From Flaccisagitta enflata (Eukaryota > Chaetognatha > Sagittoidea > Aphragmophora): a DNA stretch of 64,000 bases. The notes under the pieces were generated by a model. It made no database searches. It was not told where the DNA came from and saw only the letters and a list, made by a program, of their open reading frames with translations. Each line of letters begins with the position of its first letter. Positions within the stretch are counted from its first letter, which is position 1. Shown in pieces: positions 20,027 to 31,721 of this stretch. The stretch spans positions 70,928,001-70,992,000 of the forward strand of contig OZ231126.1 in the NCBI GenBank assembly GCA_965153355.1, in the 5' to 3' direction. Made by a program: the position numbers and the translations under genes.

Positions 20027-20727
20027 TCATCATAAACTTTTTTGTCATTTTCACGCTGTGACTTAGTTCTATCATCAGAAAGAGTCACACCTTTCCACTG
20101 AGGCTTTCCTTGTAGTCGGTTCAGAGAACTCAGCATCCTATGTTTAGCCTCTTCAGAGGCCATCTCTACAATTAAAGGCCTTGGCCTTCGTTCATTAATT
20201 GGGCCAACCCTGTTCCATATCTTGAAATTGGACGAGGGGCTTGGGAATGTAATGGTTGTTGGGTCAGAACTTATGTCATTGAACAGAGTGGTCACTACAG
20301 ATTTGTCATGCTGCTGTTTTTCTTGCCTTGAAGGTTGGGTGCTTTCCTTAAGACCATATATGCAGATATTACGTCTGCGACGCGCAATATCATCTATTTC
20401 TCTGTGAAATGCGTCACTAGAGAGGGAAGAATCAAATTTTTCTTTACATGTTTCTTTGAATGCTTTGATATCATCTTTGACTGCTTGAAATTCAACCTCT
20501 GCGGCTTGGATTCTATCAGAGACTAGTTTAATGCTATCCTTGAGTGATGCAACATCATTGCTCAGTGTATTCAGCTTTTGAGCATTAGCTTTCTGCTGTT
20601 GCGCATGTTCTTTCTGCTGCTGCGTGTGCACATTTTGTACATTAGCAATGCCAACAAGCATGTCAAACATTGTGATTGACTTTTGTTTTTCATTCATCCT
20701 AAGATACTCGTCACGCGACACAGCCAT
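19900..20727 (-). CDS. ORF1: coiled-coil nucleic-acid-binding protein of the CR1-like element
   Basis: A 275-residue protein starting in a strong context (AACATGG). Residues about 30-105 are a Gln/Lys-rich coiled coil likely to drive oligomerisation. Residues about 110-225 resemble the L1 ORF1-type RRM region (RRRRNICIYGLKES, then FKIWNRVGPINERRPRPLIV and EEAKHRML), followed by a basic Lys/Arg tail (VKKVRKRKN). It overlaps the ORF2 frame by about 126 bp. Two A_AAA_AAC heptamers lie in that overlap. No stop or frameshift inside, so the protein is probably still made if transcribed. Confidence 0.85.
   Translation of the reverse strand: MAVSRDEYLRMNEKQKSITMFDMLVGIANVQNVHTQQQKEHAQQQKANAQKLNTLSNDVASLKDSIKLVSDRIQAAEVEFQAVKDDIKAFKETCKEKFDSSLSSDAFHREIDDIARRRRNICIYGLKESTQPSRQEKQQHDKSVVTTLFNDISSDPTTITFPSPSSNFKIWNRVGPINERRPRPLIVEMASEEAKHRMLSSLNRLQGKPQWKGVTLSDDRTKSQRENDKKVYDELKAIQEAKNVAMSEEEKNDFVHIIVGRPGDYRVKKVRKRKN
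19972..20005 (-). promoter_or_regulatory. two in-phase A_AAA_AAC heptamers: candidate -1 frameshift signal
   Basis: On the minus strand, heptamer 1 is 20005-19999 (codons GCA AAA AAC) and heptamer 2 is 19978-19972 (GAA AAA AAC). Both sit in the ORF1 frame in the exact X_XXY_YYZ phase. Both lie after the last stop of the ORF2 frame (20029-20027) and before the ORF1 stop (19902-19900). A -1 slip at either joins ORF1 to ORF2. A downstream stimulatory structure was not established by eye. Confidence 0.5.
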
Positions 20728-20784
20728 GTTGGTTTGATCGAAAGATTAAAAATAACAAATGAACCATTGACTACGCCCAACTAA

Positions 20785-20785
20785 G

Positions 20786-20825
<40 letters not shown>
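20785..20825 (-). repeat. (CAA)n in the 5' leader of the CR1-like element
   Basis: About 13 GTT units on the plus strand, read as CAA on the element strand, 60-100 bases upstream of the ORF1 ATG. CAA repeats form unstructured RNA. Confidence 0.9.
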
Positions 20826-21399
20826 CACTTCTGCGTTCGTCGAAAACTTTGTCAGCCTTGATCAGATCGCGAGTTAGAGTCGGGAAATAGAAATTCTATC
20901 CCCGTCGACGCTACTGTGGTTGTCGGACTTGTCGTTGGTCAGATCTGATCATATTGCCAGGCTAAAATGCGGGCATCGACGACGAATCTGATGATGAGGA
21001 TGAGGAGAGGAGGCGAATGAGAACGATTAAATGATGAGGAAGGGAAGGAGGTGGAGGAAGAGCGTCCTCTTTTTTTCTACGTTGAAAACGAAATTGAATG
21101 AAAATTAATTAATTGTCGAGGTAATTAGTCTTTCTTTAAAGAAATTTTTCCATGATTAGTGAGTCCCGAATTTTCTGCTTTGATTGATACCAAAATTGTA
21201 ACTGAAAGTTTGGTTTTAGACTTGTTTTTAACACATTTTATCGGAGAGACAAATTTGTGTGACTGCCGTGAGAATAGAAATTTAAGTTCCTGGATTAGCG
21301 TTGTCGTTTCCCTCACGTTGGTCAAGTTTTGGTTCCACATGACATGTGGAGCTGATGCTGCGATACGGCAACTTTCCATTTTCACTAAACTTGTTGACG

Positions 21400-21508
21400 C
21401 CTGCATTGCCAAACTTCAAAATCATCTGTGGTATACTTGCCAAGAGATGACCCGTTGGCAATAGCCTCAACACTCATCAGTGACGAGTTTCGTGCACAGC
21501 TAGCTCGG
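21400..21508 (+). other. possible exon, unidentified
   Basis: One frame encodes VVYLPRDDPLAIASTLISDE followed by FRAQLAR, which looks protein-like, and meets a donor-like CTCGG/GTGAGG at 21508/21509. No acceptor or partner exon could be tied to it, and the frame otherwise runs into a CA microsatellite. Confidence 0.2.
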
Positions 21509-21566
21509 GTGAGGCTAAATTTATGTTCATCCTTAAGATTCTGTCTATTTGCCTGTCCATCCGTCA

Positions 21567-21567
21567 G

Positions 21568-21645
<78 letters not shown>
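21567..21645. repeat. (CA)n microsatellite
   Basis: Pure CA run of about 39 units. Confidence 0.95.
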
Positions 21646-21647
<2 letters not shown>

Positions 21648-21661
21648 CACAGTGTTACCAG

Positions 21662-22375
21662 CAAAACCTTTATTGCGTCTAAAGTATATATTTTGGGAAA
21701 TTCAGGTAGGATTTGCCAAAAAGCATATAACCTACCATTTGTTCATGCAAAATTTCAAAGGACTGGCTCAAGCCGTTTGGCTTCCACATGATTTTGAATG
21801 AAAATGAGATAAACCCCATTAGAGAATTTTTTAAAAAATTGATTAACTGACACTGTGACATTGAATCATTGTAATTTCTTAACGAATCAAGCAAAAATGG
21901 CCAGATTTGTCTTGAAAGAAGGATATTAGTCTCAGTTTATGTACCTCAGTAGAAAAAGACCAAATCATTGAAATCTATGTGGAAAATCTGGGTTTTCCTT
22001 TTAATTTTTGAAGTTTGAGCAGGTTTCAAATAACAACAACTGTATTTCAGCACCAAAATCCTTATAGAATGGTGAAAAGCTAAAATGATACCAATTAAGT
22101 GTAAATTATTGACTATACATGACTTATTTGGTCATTCCAGCTCATGATGCACAAAGTTTATAAGGGTTCATACATATAAAATTGCTAAAAAATGTCGTTT
22201 TTTTAGCAAATTTTGCTCAAATTTCATCAAATTTCAAGAACATGTGGACGATAAACCGCTAGACCCAGCCTGACGAAATTTTGCATGAAATAATGGTAAG
22301 TTATTTGCTTTCAGACAAAACCAACCGGATTTTCTAAAAATAAATACTTTAAAGGCAATCCAAGCTATTCCCAAA
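21662..22375. mobile_element. diverged foldback element
   Basis: The left arm 21675-21795 (AAAGTATATATTTTGGGAAA ... TTCATGCAAAATTTC ... CCACATG) matches the reverse complement of 22240-22355 (AAAGTATTTATTTTTAGAAA ... TTCATGCAAAATTTC ... CCACATG) at roughly 70%. The interior has no ORF. The right arm adjoins the 67-bp tandem repeat. Confidence 0.6.
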
Positions 22376-22543
22376 GATGGATTACGCATGGGACTAGTGA
22401 CTGAATTTTCGTAATTCAAAGGCAATCCAAGCTATTCCCAAAGATGGATTACGCATGGGACTAGTGACTGAATTTTCGTAATTCAAAGGCAATCCAAGCT
22501 ATTCCCAAAGATGGATTACGCATGGGACTAGTGACTGAATTGA
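22351..22543 (+). repeat. 67-bp tandem repeat, 2.9 copies
   Basis: Units start at 22351, 22418 and 22485 and are essentially identical (AAAGGCAATCCAAGCTATTC ... GACTGAATTTTCGTAATTC); the third is cut at GACTGAATTG. The lack of divergence points to a recent duplication. Confidence 0.95.
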
Positions 22544-23008
22544 CCACTTTAGTTTCAAGATTGGGACCACAGTTATGGCACTTTTTTGTTGCCCTTCAAA
22601 TCGAAACCGAGTGGTTGAGCGAGCCTGTTTCAAATGATAGCACCGAGAGGATGATTAAGCGAACAAGCGATTACTCGAACTTTGGCGCAAAAAACGAGGA
22701 TCATTTTCAGGCTTAACTACCCGAATTAAAAAGAACGCAAGTTTTTCTGTTGCTCATTTTTGCGCCTTTGGTTCACTTGAGCCATGATTTATTGGTGACC
22801 AAATTAAAGCTTTTTTCAAGGGCTTTCGTTTAAGCGCAATCCCACATCTGTAGCTTTATTCGTTGGAAGTTATACTCAAAAGAAGGTGCAGGGGTCCAAA
22901 TTTGAAAATGCAGTCAGAGGAAAAAAAGGTTATTTTGGGGTGAAGGTGATGGAGTAATTGCACCGCCATGAAGAATCAGACTGCTTTCATAGTTTTTTCA
23001 TAGTTTTT
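22544..23008. other. no gene seen
   Basis: Unique-looking DNA; a 64-residue frame starting in the repeat has no recognisable features. A CATAGTTTTTT duplication (22985-23008) precedes the family A copy and a similar CTGCTTTCATAGTTTTT follows it at 23210. Confidence 0.35.
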
Positions 23009-23197
23009 AGTCGCGTGCTACGCGACTCTACACCCCGCTATGTCGGTCCGTCGGTCGGTTGGTCGGTCCCCTTTTTACTTTTTCAGCGCTTTTGAGCTTT
23101 TTGAGCATACAGCTCCTGCCCAGATGGCCTATTGACCTTCTCCAGCACTGCTCCTGCCCACCCGCACGCGACTAGGGTAGCCGTGTATCCGGCCTTG
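23009..23197 (-). mobile_element. family A element, copy d (complete, Type 1)
   Basis: Plus strand: AGTCGCGTGCTACGCGACT, CTCTACACCCCGC, a GTCGGTCGG tract, a CTTTTTGAGC region, CTCCTGCCCACCCGCACGCG, and the end GTATCCGGCCTTG followed by T's. The 8-bp hairpin arms are fully paired around GCT. Confidence 0.9.
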
Positions 23198-23987
23198 TTT
23201 TTCATCAGTCTGCTTTCATAGTTTTTGTATTTGAGTTCCTCAATGTCTGCGATGAAAAATGAAGCACTGAATATGATTAATTACAATAATATCTTTAAAA
23301 TCATCATAGACTTTTAACTGAAAATCAAAGGCAAAAATTTCTAAAATATATGTCACTTTTGCATGGCGATTTCTCCGCATCAGCTTGATTCTGAAGACTA
23401 AAACTCTTGGATATGATCCATGGAAGCACAAATAAACCAAAACAGCTCACAAAATGCTGCTCAGAAGGAAAAAGTAGTCTTTTTCAATCACTTCTATGAA
23501 AAACTTGTGTTTTTTTTTATTCGGGTAGTATTAAGTGATGTTGCGCAGGCAATTGAGCGCTTACCGAGCCGGTGCACAAAAGCGGCATTAGTTAAGGCCT
23601 CTGATGAATGATTATTGTTCGTATTTTTGGCCTCGGTTTCTTCGTATTATTGGCCTCGGTTGCCTTTTATATTGTGAATTCCTTGCGTATTTAGATTTTA
23701 AAATTTGACAATATCTTTTCTAAAGAATTATTTTAGAATTTTGTAATAATTTGTTTTAGAATTATATTAGAATTTCAAAATATTTTAATGGAGAATTATT
23801 TTGATATTTTGCAATACTTCTGTGTGATGAAAAAAAAATTCAAAAAAAGATTAAAGTGAAATTGAAAAACAAACTTCTGAAACCTTGTCTCATTCTCTTC
23901 TTAGGTGGACAGTTTCAGTGGCTTGTTTTTGTAATGCTGCTCCTAGTCGCCGACGCATGAGGGATTTCTCTTATGGGTGGATGTTAA
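23198..23987. other. no gene seen; AT-rich
   Basis: AT-rich DNA with ATTTTAGAATTTTG-like short repeats at 23690-23820; two short frames of about 65 codons without recognisable features. Confidence 0.35.
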
Positions 23988-24110
23988 CAAGGCCAGATAC
24001 ATGGCCACCATAGTTGCGTACCGGTGGGCAGGGGCAGTGATAACCACCTGTATACGCTGAAAAAGAAAAAAAAAGTTTGACAGACAGGCAAAGCAGGTTG
24101 CACAGATGCG
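23988..24110 (+). mobile_element. family A element, copy e (decayed)
   Basis: CAAGGCCAGATACATGGCC and a GCGTACCGGTGGGCAGGGGC block are clear; the microsatellite is reduced to GACAGACAGG and the hairpin end (AGCAGGTTGCACAGATGCG) is degenerate. Confidence 0.6.
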
Positions 24111-24815
24111 TGTACTCAAATTGACATCAACTTAGGAGCAATGCTGCTTATGACGAATTGAGCTAATGACCTCAACCTGGACTCATTTTAAAATTCAAAT
24201 GCAGCTCTTTAAAATGAGCCCAAGTTGAGGTCATTAGCTCAATTTGTTTGGAAGATATAAGCTTCCAAAGTTGCATGAATGAAATCCATGTTTTGCTCAA
24301 ACTAACATCAACTTTGGAGCAATGCTACTTTTAAACGAAATGAGCTAGTGACCTCAACTTGGGCTCATTTTAAAGAGTAGATGCAGCTCTTTAAAATGAG
24401 CCCAAATTGAGGTCATTAACTCAATTCGTTTGGAAGATATAAGCTTTCAAAGTTGCATAAATGAAATCCATGTTTTGCTCAAACTAACATCAACTTTGGA
24501 GCAATGCTGCGTCTAAACGGATTGAGCTAATGACCTCAATTTGGGCTCATTTTAAAGAGCTGCGCCTACTCTTTAAAATGAGCCCAAGTTGAGGTCATTA
24601 GCTTGATTCGTTTAAAAGATATGAGCTAACAAAGTTAAGGTGTCTGACCCCTATATTTTCTGTTTTTTCTTCATTTTTCTTCAACTACCGATGCTCCAAT
24701 TCCGATGCCCTTGACTTTCTGAGGCCTGTTTACTATTTTTTGGTTATATTGGAAAGGAAAAAGCGCCGGGTGGGGATACCAAAGCCATTTTCCGCGCATT
24801 TCAGGAGCGCTTATG
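24110..24815 (-). repeat. right copy of the 0.7-kb inverted repeat with palindromic units
   Basis: Mirror image of 10330-11060. Three palindromic units (arms GACCTCAACTTGGGCTCATT plus TTAAAGAG and complement) at about 24150-24250, 24340-24435 and 24520-24610 alternate with a spacer (AGATATAAGCTTTCAAAGTT). The unique outer part (24640-24815) is about 90% identical to the left copy. Confidence 0.85.
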
Positions 24816-24867
24816 GTAGCACAGACGACCGGACAGAAAACAGAATCGAGAGATGCGCGCGCGCGCA

Positions 24868-24869
24868 CA

Positions 24870-24965
<96 letters not shown>
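24868..24965. repeat. (CA)n microsatellite
   Basis: About 47 CA units after a GCGCGCGCGC run, immediately outside the inverted repeat. Confidence 0.95.
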
Positions 24966-24968
<3 letters not shown>

Positions 24969-25100
24969 TCTGCATGTGTGGAACAGTATTGCGCCAGAAA
25001 ATTTGTGAACTGGATGTGGTAAATCCACGTAAGACGCCAAAATTGATTTGTAACAGCGACGGCGCTTCTTCAATACTCAATTGTTAGAATCAAGCTAGAA

Positions 25101-25610
<510 letters not shown>

Positions 25611-26346
25611 CACGGCGTCCAGGAACAAACCCTAGGTTGAAAAAAATGGTCAAGATTCCTGACTTAGGGAAATGTTTTTTTTGATGCATGAGCTACAAAT
25701 TAATAGCAAGAATAAAAAAAACTGATACTCTAATAATAGATTAAAAACTGTATTCATGATTTTTAAAAGTATAAAAAAATATATAAAAAGTTAAGCTACA
25801 GTGGCTGCACTAATGTTTTTACTTCAGTTTGTTAAGAGTGACGTTTCACTAATCAACAAAAAAAAAATGCAAAAAACTACAGTAAAATGATATTTTCCAC
25901 TGTTATTTGCTATTTTTAAGCTTTTATCCATCAAATATTTCTTATAACTACCTAATTTATATTCAAGCATGAGTATTCATAAACTTTTTAAAGTTTTCAT
26001 GAATTTTAATGATTAAGAATTAATAAAAAAATTTGAAAAAAAAATTAATTTGTTAGTTTAAGCTAGTTTTTTTCAGCTCTTATCCATGAAATAACCCTTT
26101 AATCTTAACAAATAGGTAAAAATATTCTTACAGTAAATGTTGCCACACTTTTCAACTATTTTTTTAAACTGCTTGAAGCTACAATCTTGATGTTTAAGAT
26201 AAAAAATATAATAAAATACTTCATTTTTGCTATCTTATCTTTTATTTTTGCCATAAATTGAGAGGTAATGCATCAAAAAAGACATTTTCCCAAGTCAGGA
26301 GTCTTGACCATTTTTTCCGACCTGTGGTTTGTTCCTAGACGCCGTG
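25611..26346. mobile_element. foldback element with CACGGCGTC termini
   Basis: The left end CACGGCGTCCAGGAACAAAC and the following about 75 bp match the reverse complement of the right end (26346 inward) with few mismatches, including ATGGTCAAGA(T/C)TCCTGACTT; weaker pairing continues to about 130 bp. CCCA flanks both sides, a candidate 4-bp target duplication. The interior is very AT-rich with no ORF. Confidence 0.75.
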
Positions 26347-26834
26347 CCCAATATTAAACTTCGTTTATCATTCAGTTTGTGTCCACCTTTTTTTTGTCAT
26401 AGTGATTCAGATCGACGGACATGACAGAGGGACATGTTTAAAACTGTCGTGACATACAGAATAAACAAATATGATCCATTTCAACAACATGTTTGCGGTA
26501 CAAATGTAGTGCATAATAAATGTCTCAACTGAAATATAATTATACATAAAACCATTGTGATTCCTGTTTCTTTCTTATTGACAAGCGTAATGTATAACAT
26601 CTTTTATGGTGTGCGAGGCAAACTATCATGGAAGCGAGCGAGATAGGGTACTTTAAAAGACACAGCAGCTCGTTATTTATCCTATTCTTAGCTGCATCAG
26701 GTGAGAAATTGTGTCAAACTCAGTTAGCTAGCTGCCGTTCATTTTCGACAGAGAACGGTATGAGCATTTTCGATCTATGATCAATTTCTTTTGTTTTGCT
26801 CCGGATCTCGAGAGTCCGCGGTTATAAATCTCAG
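26347..26834. other. no gene seen
   Basis: Unique-looking AT-rich DNA; nothing recognised. Confidence 0.35.
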
Positions 26835-27060
26835 ATGGAATATTGATTTCCAAGATTTAATGTGATCACCCTCCCCCTCTCAATAAAAAAAAATGAGCCA
26901 AAAATAGAAATCAGGAATTTCATTTAAGTCAGAATCCATTTTGTAATGATATAGCAAAGCCATCTGACTTTCAATTTTATCGGTCACGGATGAGTGATTT
27001 CTTTTTACAACCTCTCGTATTCCCAGATGCTAAGCATTTGTTAATGTCAGTTGAAATCGT
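26835..27060. repeat. segment duplicated at 54868-55100
   Basis: About 225 bp, from GATTTCCAAGATTTAATGTG through the gag stop region to AAGCATTTGTTAATGTCAGT, recurs at about 90% identity at 54.9 kb in the same orientation. It covers the 3' end of the gag pseudogene. Confidence 0.85.
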
Positions 27061-27591
27061 ATTGGCGTTGTGTCCTGGCGCGAGACAGTGGAAGCAAAGA
27101 CGACGACACATGATCTTCTGAACTCTCGCGTCCACTTCCAACTCTGACAATTGATGACACTCTTCCGTTTGATGCATTCCACTGCAGACGTTGCAGCGAT
27201 CCGTCGACTGCACTTTTTGCTTGCCATTGGTCAAGGCGTCCTCGTATGAAGATGGCGCCTCTTTTACTGTCGTTGCAACTGCTGCCACTGATGCCGTTTT
27301 GCAGCTTGCGCCTTTGTTGCGCTGAATCACTGCCCATGTTTCAATCATATAGACAAAGTTGTCGAATGAGAATGATTGTCCATTTTGGGCTGCTTCATGT
27401 TGCTTTTCCCAGAATTTATCCGCAAGATGAGGGACCCTCTTAGTGAGGATCTCCTGCAGCAGCTCGTCGCGATAGCATTGTTGCACTTCTCCACAGGTCC
27501 TCGCAATCTTCTTTGCTTTTTGCAACCACTTGCAATTTAAAATGAAATGCCTTGCATGGTCGGCCGACTGGATGTTCGCCTCCGCGACGAT
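26977..27591 (-). pseudogene. Gag C-terminus with zinc knuckles (BEL/Pao type)
   Basis: Open frame from just after an in-frame TAA (27594-27592) to 26977. It encodes HLADKFWEKQHEAA...FDNFVYMIE, like the end of BEL/Pao capsid regions, then two Cys/His knuckles. Numbered from 27525 these are C111-x2-C114-x3-H118-x4-C123 and C144-x2-C147-x4-H152, linked by LSELEVDARVQKIMCRRLCF. This knuckle pair with the L-x-x-R-x-x-x-V-x-x-x-x-LCF linker is characteristic of BEL/Pao Gag. The expected third motif before the protease is degenerate (GCKKKSLIRDR) and the frame ends. Confidence 0.75.
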
Positions 27592-30500
27592 TTAGTTGAA
27601 CAGCGCCATAATGTTGCAGCGCCTTGCCATAAAGACAGCGTCCATTTTTGCGAAGGCGTCGTCAATTTCTCCTCTTGCTGTAGCTTCAGTTGCATCAATC
27701 GTAGCAGTTTCAGTCTCCTTTGCCGGACAGCAAACCACTTAAACAATTCAATAAGATGTCCATTTGCGTCAAGCCTTCATGCTTCTCAGCATCCTTGAAC
27801 TTCCTCTTCCACATCATAAAGTCGGTGGACGAAAGCTCCTGCAGAGGCTTCTCGGGTCTTGCTCTCTCCAATGCTTTGGGGCCGACCTCCCTTGCTCGCA
27901 TGAGATCGTTGTACGCCGCTCTTTCCAAAAACATGTCCCAGAGAGCAGTTGTTGGGCATCTGAGCGTGGACTTCCAGGTTGACGGGCCACTTGATGATGC
28001 TCCACCTGATGATACGCTGGGGGTTGTTGGATGAGCGCGTATTGACCCCCGCCTTTGACGGGGATCTCTTTTTGGTGGTTTTTACGCTCCACCCAATTTC
28101 TTCTTGCTGATTCATCTGTTGTTGACGATCATCTTGATGGAATTAAGGGAACATCAAAATCTTGGCGGACGTACTGTCGCTTGTTGTTATTCTTTTTAAA
28201 TTGTTCTTCTTCTCTGCATGTGAGTCCAAAGTCTCTCTGCTGAATCTGCATCTTCAAACTATCCACTTCCTGCTGCAAACGTTGATTCTGGTATGAAACT
28301 CCGCTTGACGTTGCTAGGCGCTTGCATGCACCCAGCGCCTTGACTCTGTCCACTCGTTGTCTTCTTGGGAGCGACACTGCTTCTCTCCTTATCTTGCAGC
28401 TGCTGTGCCAGCTTCGCGTCAGCGGCCTCCTGCCTCTGCCTCCTTGCGCCGCCTCCGTTGCATCACCTCCGCTTCAGCTGTGTTGAAACTTTTCCTCTTG
28501 ATGGGAAGGCCAGTCTCCCTTCTAGCAGAATCAATCTGCTTCTCGAAGATCACTTCCGGTGCGGTAGGGAGAATCGTTGCTGCTGGGGTTTGGTGATACT
28601 GATCCTGATGCTGTTGCTGTTGTAAGGCCCGTTGCTGCCTGTGATGTTGAAGCTTTGCACTGTTCTTTCAGGTCAGGATACTGTTGCTATTCATTCTGCT
28701 GCTGCAGTTGCTTCAGCGTTGTCGCTTGCTGCTGCTGCTGCTCCAGCTGTTGCTGCTGCTGCATGGGCGGCTTGACGGGTGTTTCCACTGACTGCACATG
28801 AGGATGTTGCCTGTTAGAATTGAACAATCCCGGATTGAAGTTTCTGAAGATGGGTCTCGACGGTCTTTTGGCGGATACTGCGGCTGCTGCTTGTCCAGCT
28901 CAGACAATTGTCTAAGCTTCACATCCCGCTGCTCTAAAGCTCCACCAATGCCGCCGTCGTTCAAGCTATTCCAGTGCTTTAGTTGCATTTCTGCCGCATT
29001 GTTGAATACCCCCGCTCTTCTATCTTCATCTCGTTGCTGCTGTTGGCGAAAGTTTCACATTCTGTCGTATAACTCTTTGTCTTCTTGTGATGAGCTTAGC
29101 TGTTGGAATCCCAATAGCTTTGTGATAGGCGCCTTTGGAGCTGTTGCTGCACCACCACCCCCTTCACAGCAACCATCATGTGGTTGTTCTGACGTTGCTC
29201 TCTCTTCCTCTGTCTCTTCACTAGCGTTCATGCTTTCGGCAGGATGGTTGTTTGGCGCTGGAGGATCCACCACCACCGCTGGGATCGCGGCGGAAGGTTG
29301 CTATTGCTGCTGCAGTTGCTGTTACATACGATCGTCTGCGTTATTTTGCCGCTGTTGTTCATGGCTGCATGACAGTTGATATTGTTGCAGCCCTTGTTGT
29401 TGTTGCTGTTGTTGCTGCTGCTGCTGCTGGAAATGTTGTTGCTATTGTTGAACCACGTATTTAATAAGCGCCCGGCTGCAAATTTGCTTGGGTATTGTTG
29501 GTCTTGTTGACGAAATTGTTGAAGTTGCTGCAACTGCTGCTGCTGCAACAGCTCTTGCTGCTACCGTTGAGCTATCGTTTGCTGCTGCTCCTGTGGTCGG
29601 TGGAGTTGACGTTGCTGTTGGAGTTGTTGCTGCTGCATCTGCAATTGATACTGCTGCTGTTGCTCCTGGCTGCTGTGTATACTCTCGTTGTTGCTGCTGC
29701 CTCATCATCTATCCTTCCATGACCTTATTAGCATTCCTCCTCCAACCTGTCTCACCCCATCTGCTCTCTCTCCGCACTCCTCGTGATGAAGCATTACCTT
29801 GCCCTCCTCCTGCGGCACGTCAGTCGTTGATGATCCACGACCTCTGCGAGCATCGGCGTACGTCGAGATCCGCAAGCATGTCGTCAGCTTGCTCCGTCGG
29901 AGACGCACGCGCAGGTTCAATTTCCGAGACCAAATCCGATACCCATTGATGACATCTCCTCTTTGGATCGGTGGCAGATTTAAAAATTGACCGCCAGTTG
30001 GAGATTGCGCACCATGTCGCCGGGCCGGAAGTGGTAGATAGGCGGATCCGTCGGGGTTTGGCGAAGGCGTTCGCATCCTTGGTGTTGGAGCGCCAGTCAC
30101 ATTGTCACGGGCGGCATGAGTATCAGTTGGGAGACTATTCCCGGAGAATTCATTGACGGGTCTTTTACGATTCCCAATGTCATTGTGCATTGCGTTAACT
30201 TGATGTCAGCGTTGGAAAACCCTCTGGATAGTTTTCACGATCGAAGAAACGCATGAAGTTCCATTCGCACGGATTCGGCTGCAGAGTGGACGCCGCGAGA
30301 ATCGAAGTGTGGGCATCAGTCGAGCGCCAATTGCCTTGCGTACGATATAAAGTCGTAGACCATGTCCCGAAGGCCGTGTCGAGAACGCCATCTGATTCTG
30401 GCGTCGTGAAATCATTGCGTCCCTTAGCGGCGCAAGTAGCAACGGCGTCGAAAAGGCGCCGGATCCTTCCCATCTCCCCGCGTGATGTCGTTTCTATCAT

Positions 30501-30611
30501 CAGCGCGCAAAAGCGATCCGATACTCCAGGACACTGATTCAAACCGAAGTGGTCTGCGAGAGGACGTTGAAGCGGTCGGGGACAGTGTCGTCGTCTGTAC
30601 ATGGCTGCCAT
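27592..30611 (-). pseudogene. Gag N-terminal and central region, broken by frameshifts and a stop
   Basis: Reading inward from 30611: an N-terminal part of 138 residues (to 30195), a frame change, 161 residues (30190-29705), then a long CAG/CTG-rich stretch (29700-28130) encoding Gln, Asn and Ser tracts. A capsid-like segment follows (LWDMFLERAAYNDLMRAREV; LQELSSTDFMMWKRKFKDAE; LLNCLSGLLSGK). A +1 shift near 27720 leads to ETETATIDATEATARGEIDD, a TAA at 27592-27594, then the zinc-knuckle part. Together this is one decayed Gag; no pol follows. The long plus-strand frames across the CTG-rich stretch are shadows. Confidence 0.65.
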
Positions 30612-31572
30612 TGTCCAATTTAAGCTTTAGGTCGAAATGGAAAGAATCGAGTCGTTTTTAAATTGTTGAAATATAAATTAAGCCCACGAGTTTCAACTGG
30701 CACTGTCTATGAGCGTCTATCTGACTGACGACATGTGTGAAGAAGTTGGCCGAGGTGGAAAATAGGAAGGCGATCGTCCCGTTTATTCCACAAAAATTTC
30801 AACAACTGAAGAGAAGGGGAAAAATGAAAGGGAAAGTGGGCGTTAATTTTGATCAGCGAACGCAAAAGATAACATGAAATCGAGACAGGACACAATGAAG
30901 GACAGAAGCAGCACGCGACAACATGTTCATCTTCTTCAGAGCCCATGCCACCTGATAATACCTGCCCCTGCCCCAGCCTATCCCATTAAATTCATCCATA
31001 TCATCCCCATAGTAAGCTGATCGGGCAAGCGATAAAAACCATACTAAAATCCCGCGATAAAAATGCCAAAAGGGCAAAAAGACAAAAATAACAGACCGGA
31101 AGACAAGATAAAAACAACGTTAATAAAAGCAAAGACACGTCTGCAAAACTTACTTTTAGGCCCACTTTACCGTTGGTTTCAACCTTCCCACCACAGTCTG
31201 CTCCCGAAGAAGTCAAATTAACGTTAATTGTCCGTTCATAGAAAGTTTATCTACCCAAAAAGATGAGAGATTATTGAAATTAGTAAATTCCAAGGGCACA
31301 TTCAATCAACCACGAAAAATCAATCAATCACTTTAGGAAGCAATGCCGCAAATAAATAAAATCAATCAATCCAAAAATTGGATGATACGAAAGACGAGTT
31401 ACGTATGTATGCCTACATAATAAAAACAAATGGCACAAAATCCAGGCGCAACAACATATGGTTACCCATCTAGCGTTCAATATAAAAAATGGCAAGAAAC
31501 AAAAGACGCTGGCATTGAATAATAGAGAAAGAAAAGCCAAAGCAACATACAAAAACAAAGCACATGCAAGAA

Positions 31573-31576
<4 letters not shown>
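30612..31576. other. no gene seen; may include the leader or LTR of the gag pseudogene
   Basis: It lies directly upstream (in element orientation) of the broken gag start at 30611. No LTR pair or conserved motif could be recognised. Confidence 0.3.
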
Positions 31577-31633
<57 letters not shown>

Positions 31634-31690
31634 GAGAGAGAGAGACAGAGAGACAGAGCGACAAAACCAGAGACAGAGACACAAAAAGAC
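31577..31690. repeat. GA / GACA compound microsatellite
   Basis: (GA)n at 31577-31608, (GACA)n at 31608-31632, then imperfect GA/GACA. Confidence 0.95.
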
Positions 31691-31721
31691 AAACTGGATA
31701 CACGGTTACCCAAGACCTGTG

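Larger units (their letters stand above)
16845..21110 (-). mobile_element. CR1-like non-LTR retrotransposon with two open ORFs
   Basis: The 5' UTR (about 21110-20728) includes a (CAA)n tract; ORF1 is 20727-19900 and ORF2 runs in an overlapping -1 frame from 20026 to 17132. The 3' UTR of about 290 bp ends near a TTTAG repeat (16848-16868), which could be the short terminal repeat expected of this group. The domain order, coiled-coil/RRM-like ORF1 then endonuclease-RT without RNase H, fits the CR1/Jockey side of the tree. Outer ends are approximate. Confidence 0.8.

Noticed and set aside
28055-29949. Plus-strand Cys/Ser/Leu-rich ORFs
   Set aside because: They are antisense to the CAG/CTG-rich part of the gag pseudogene on the minus strand.
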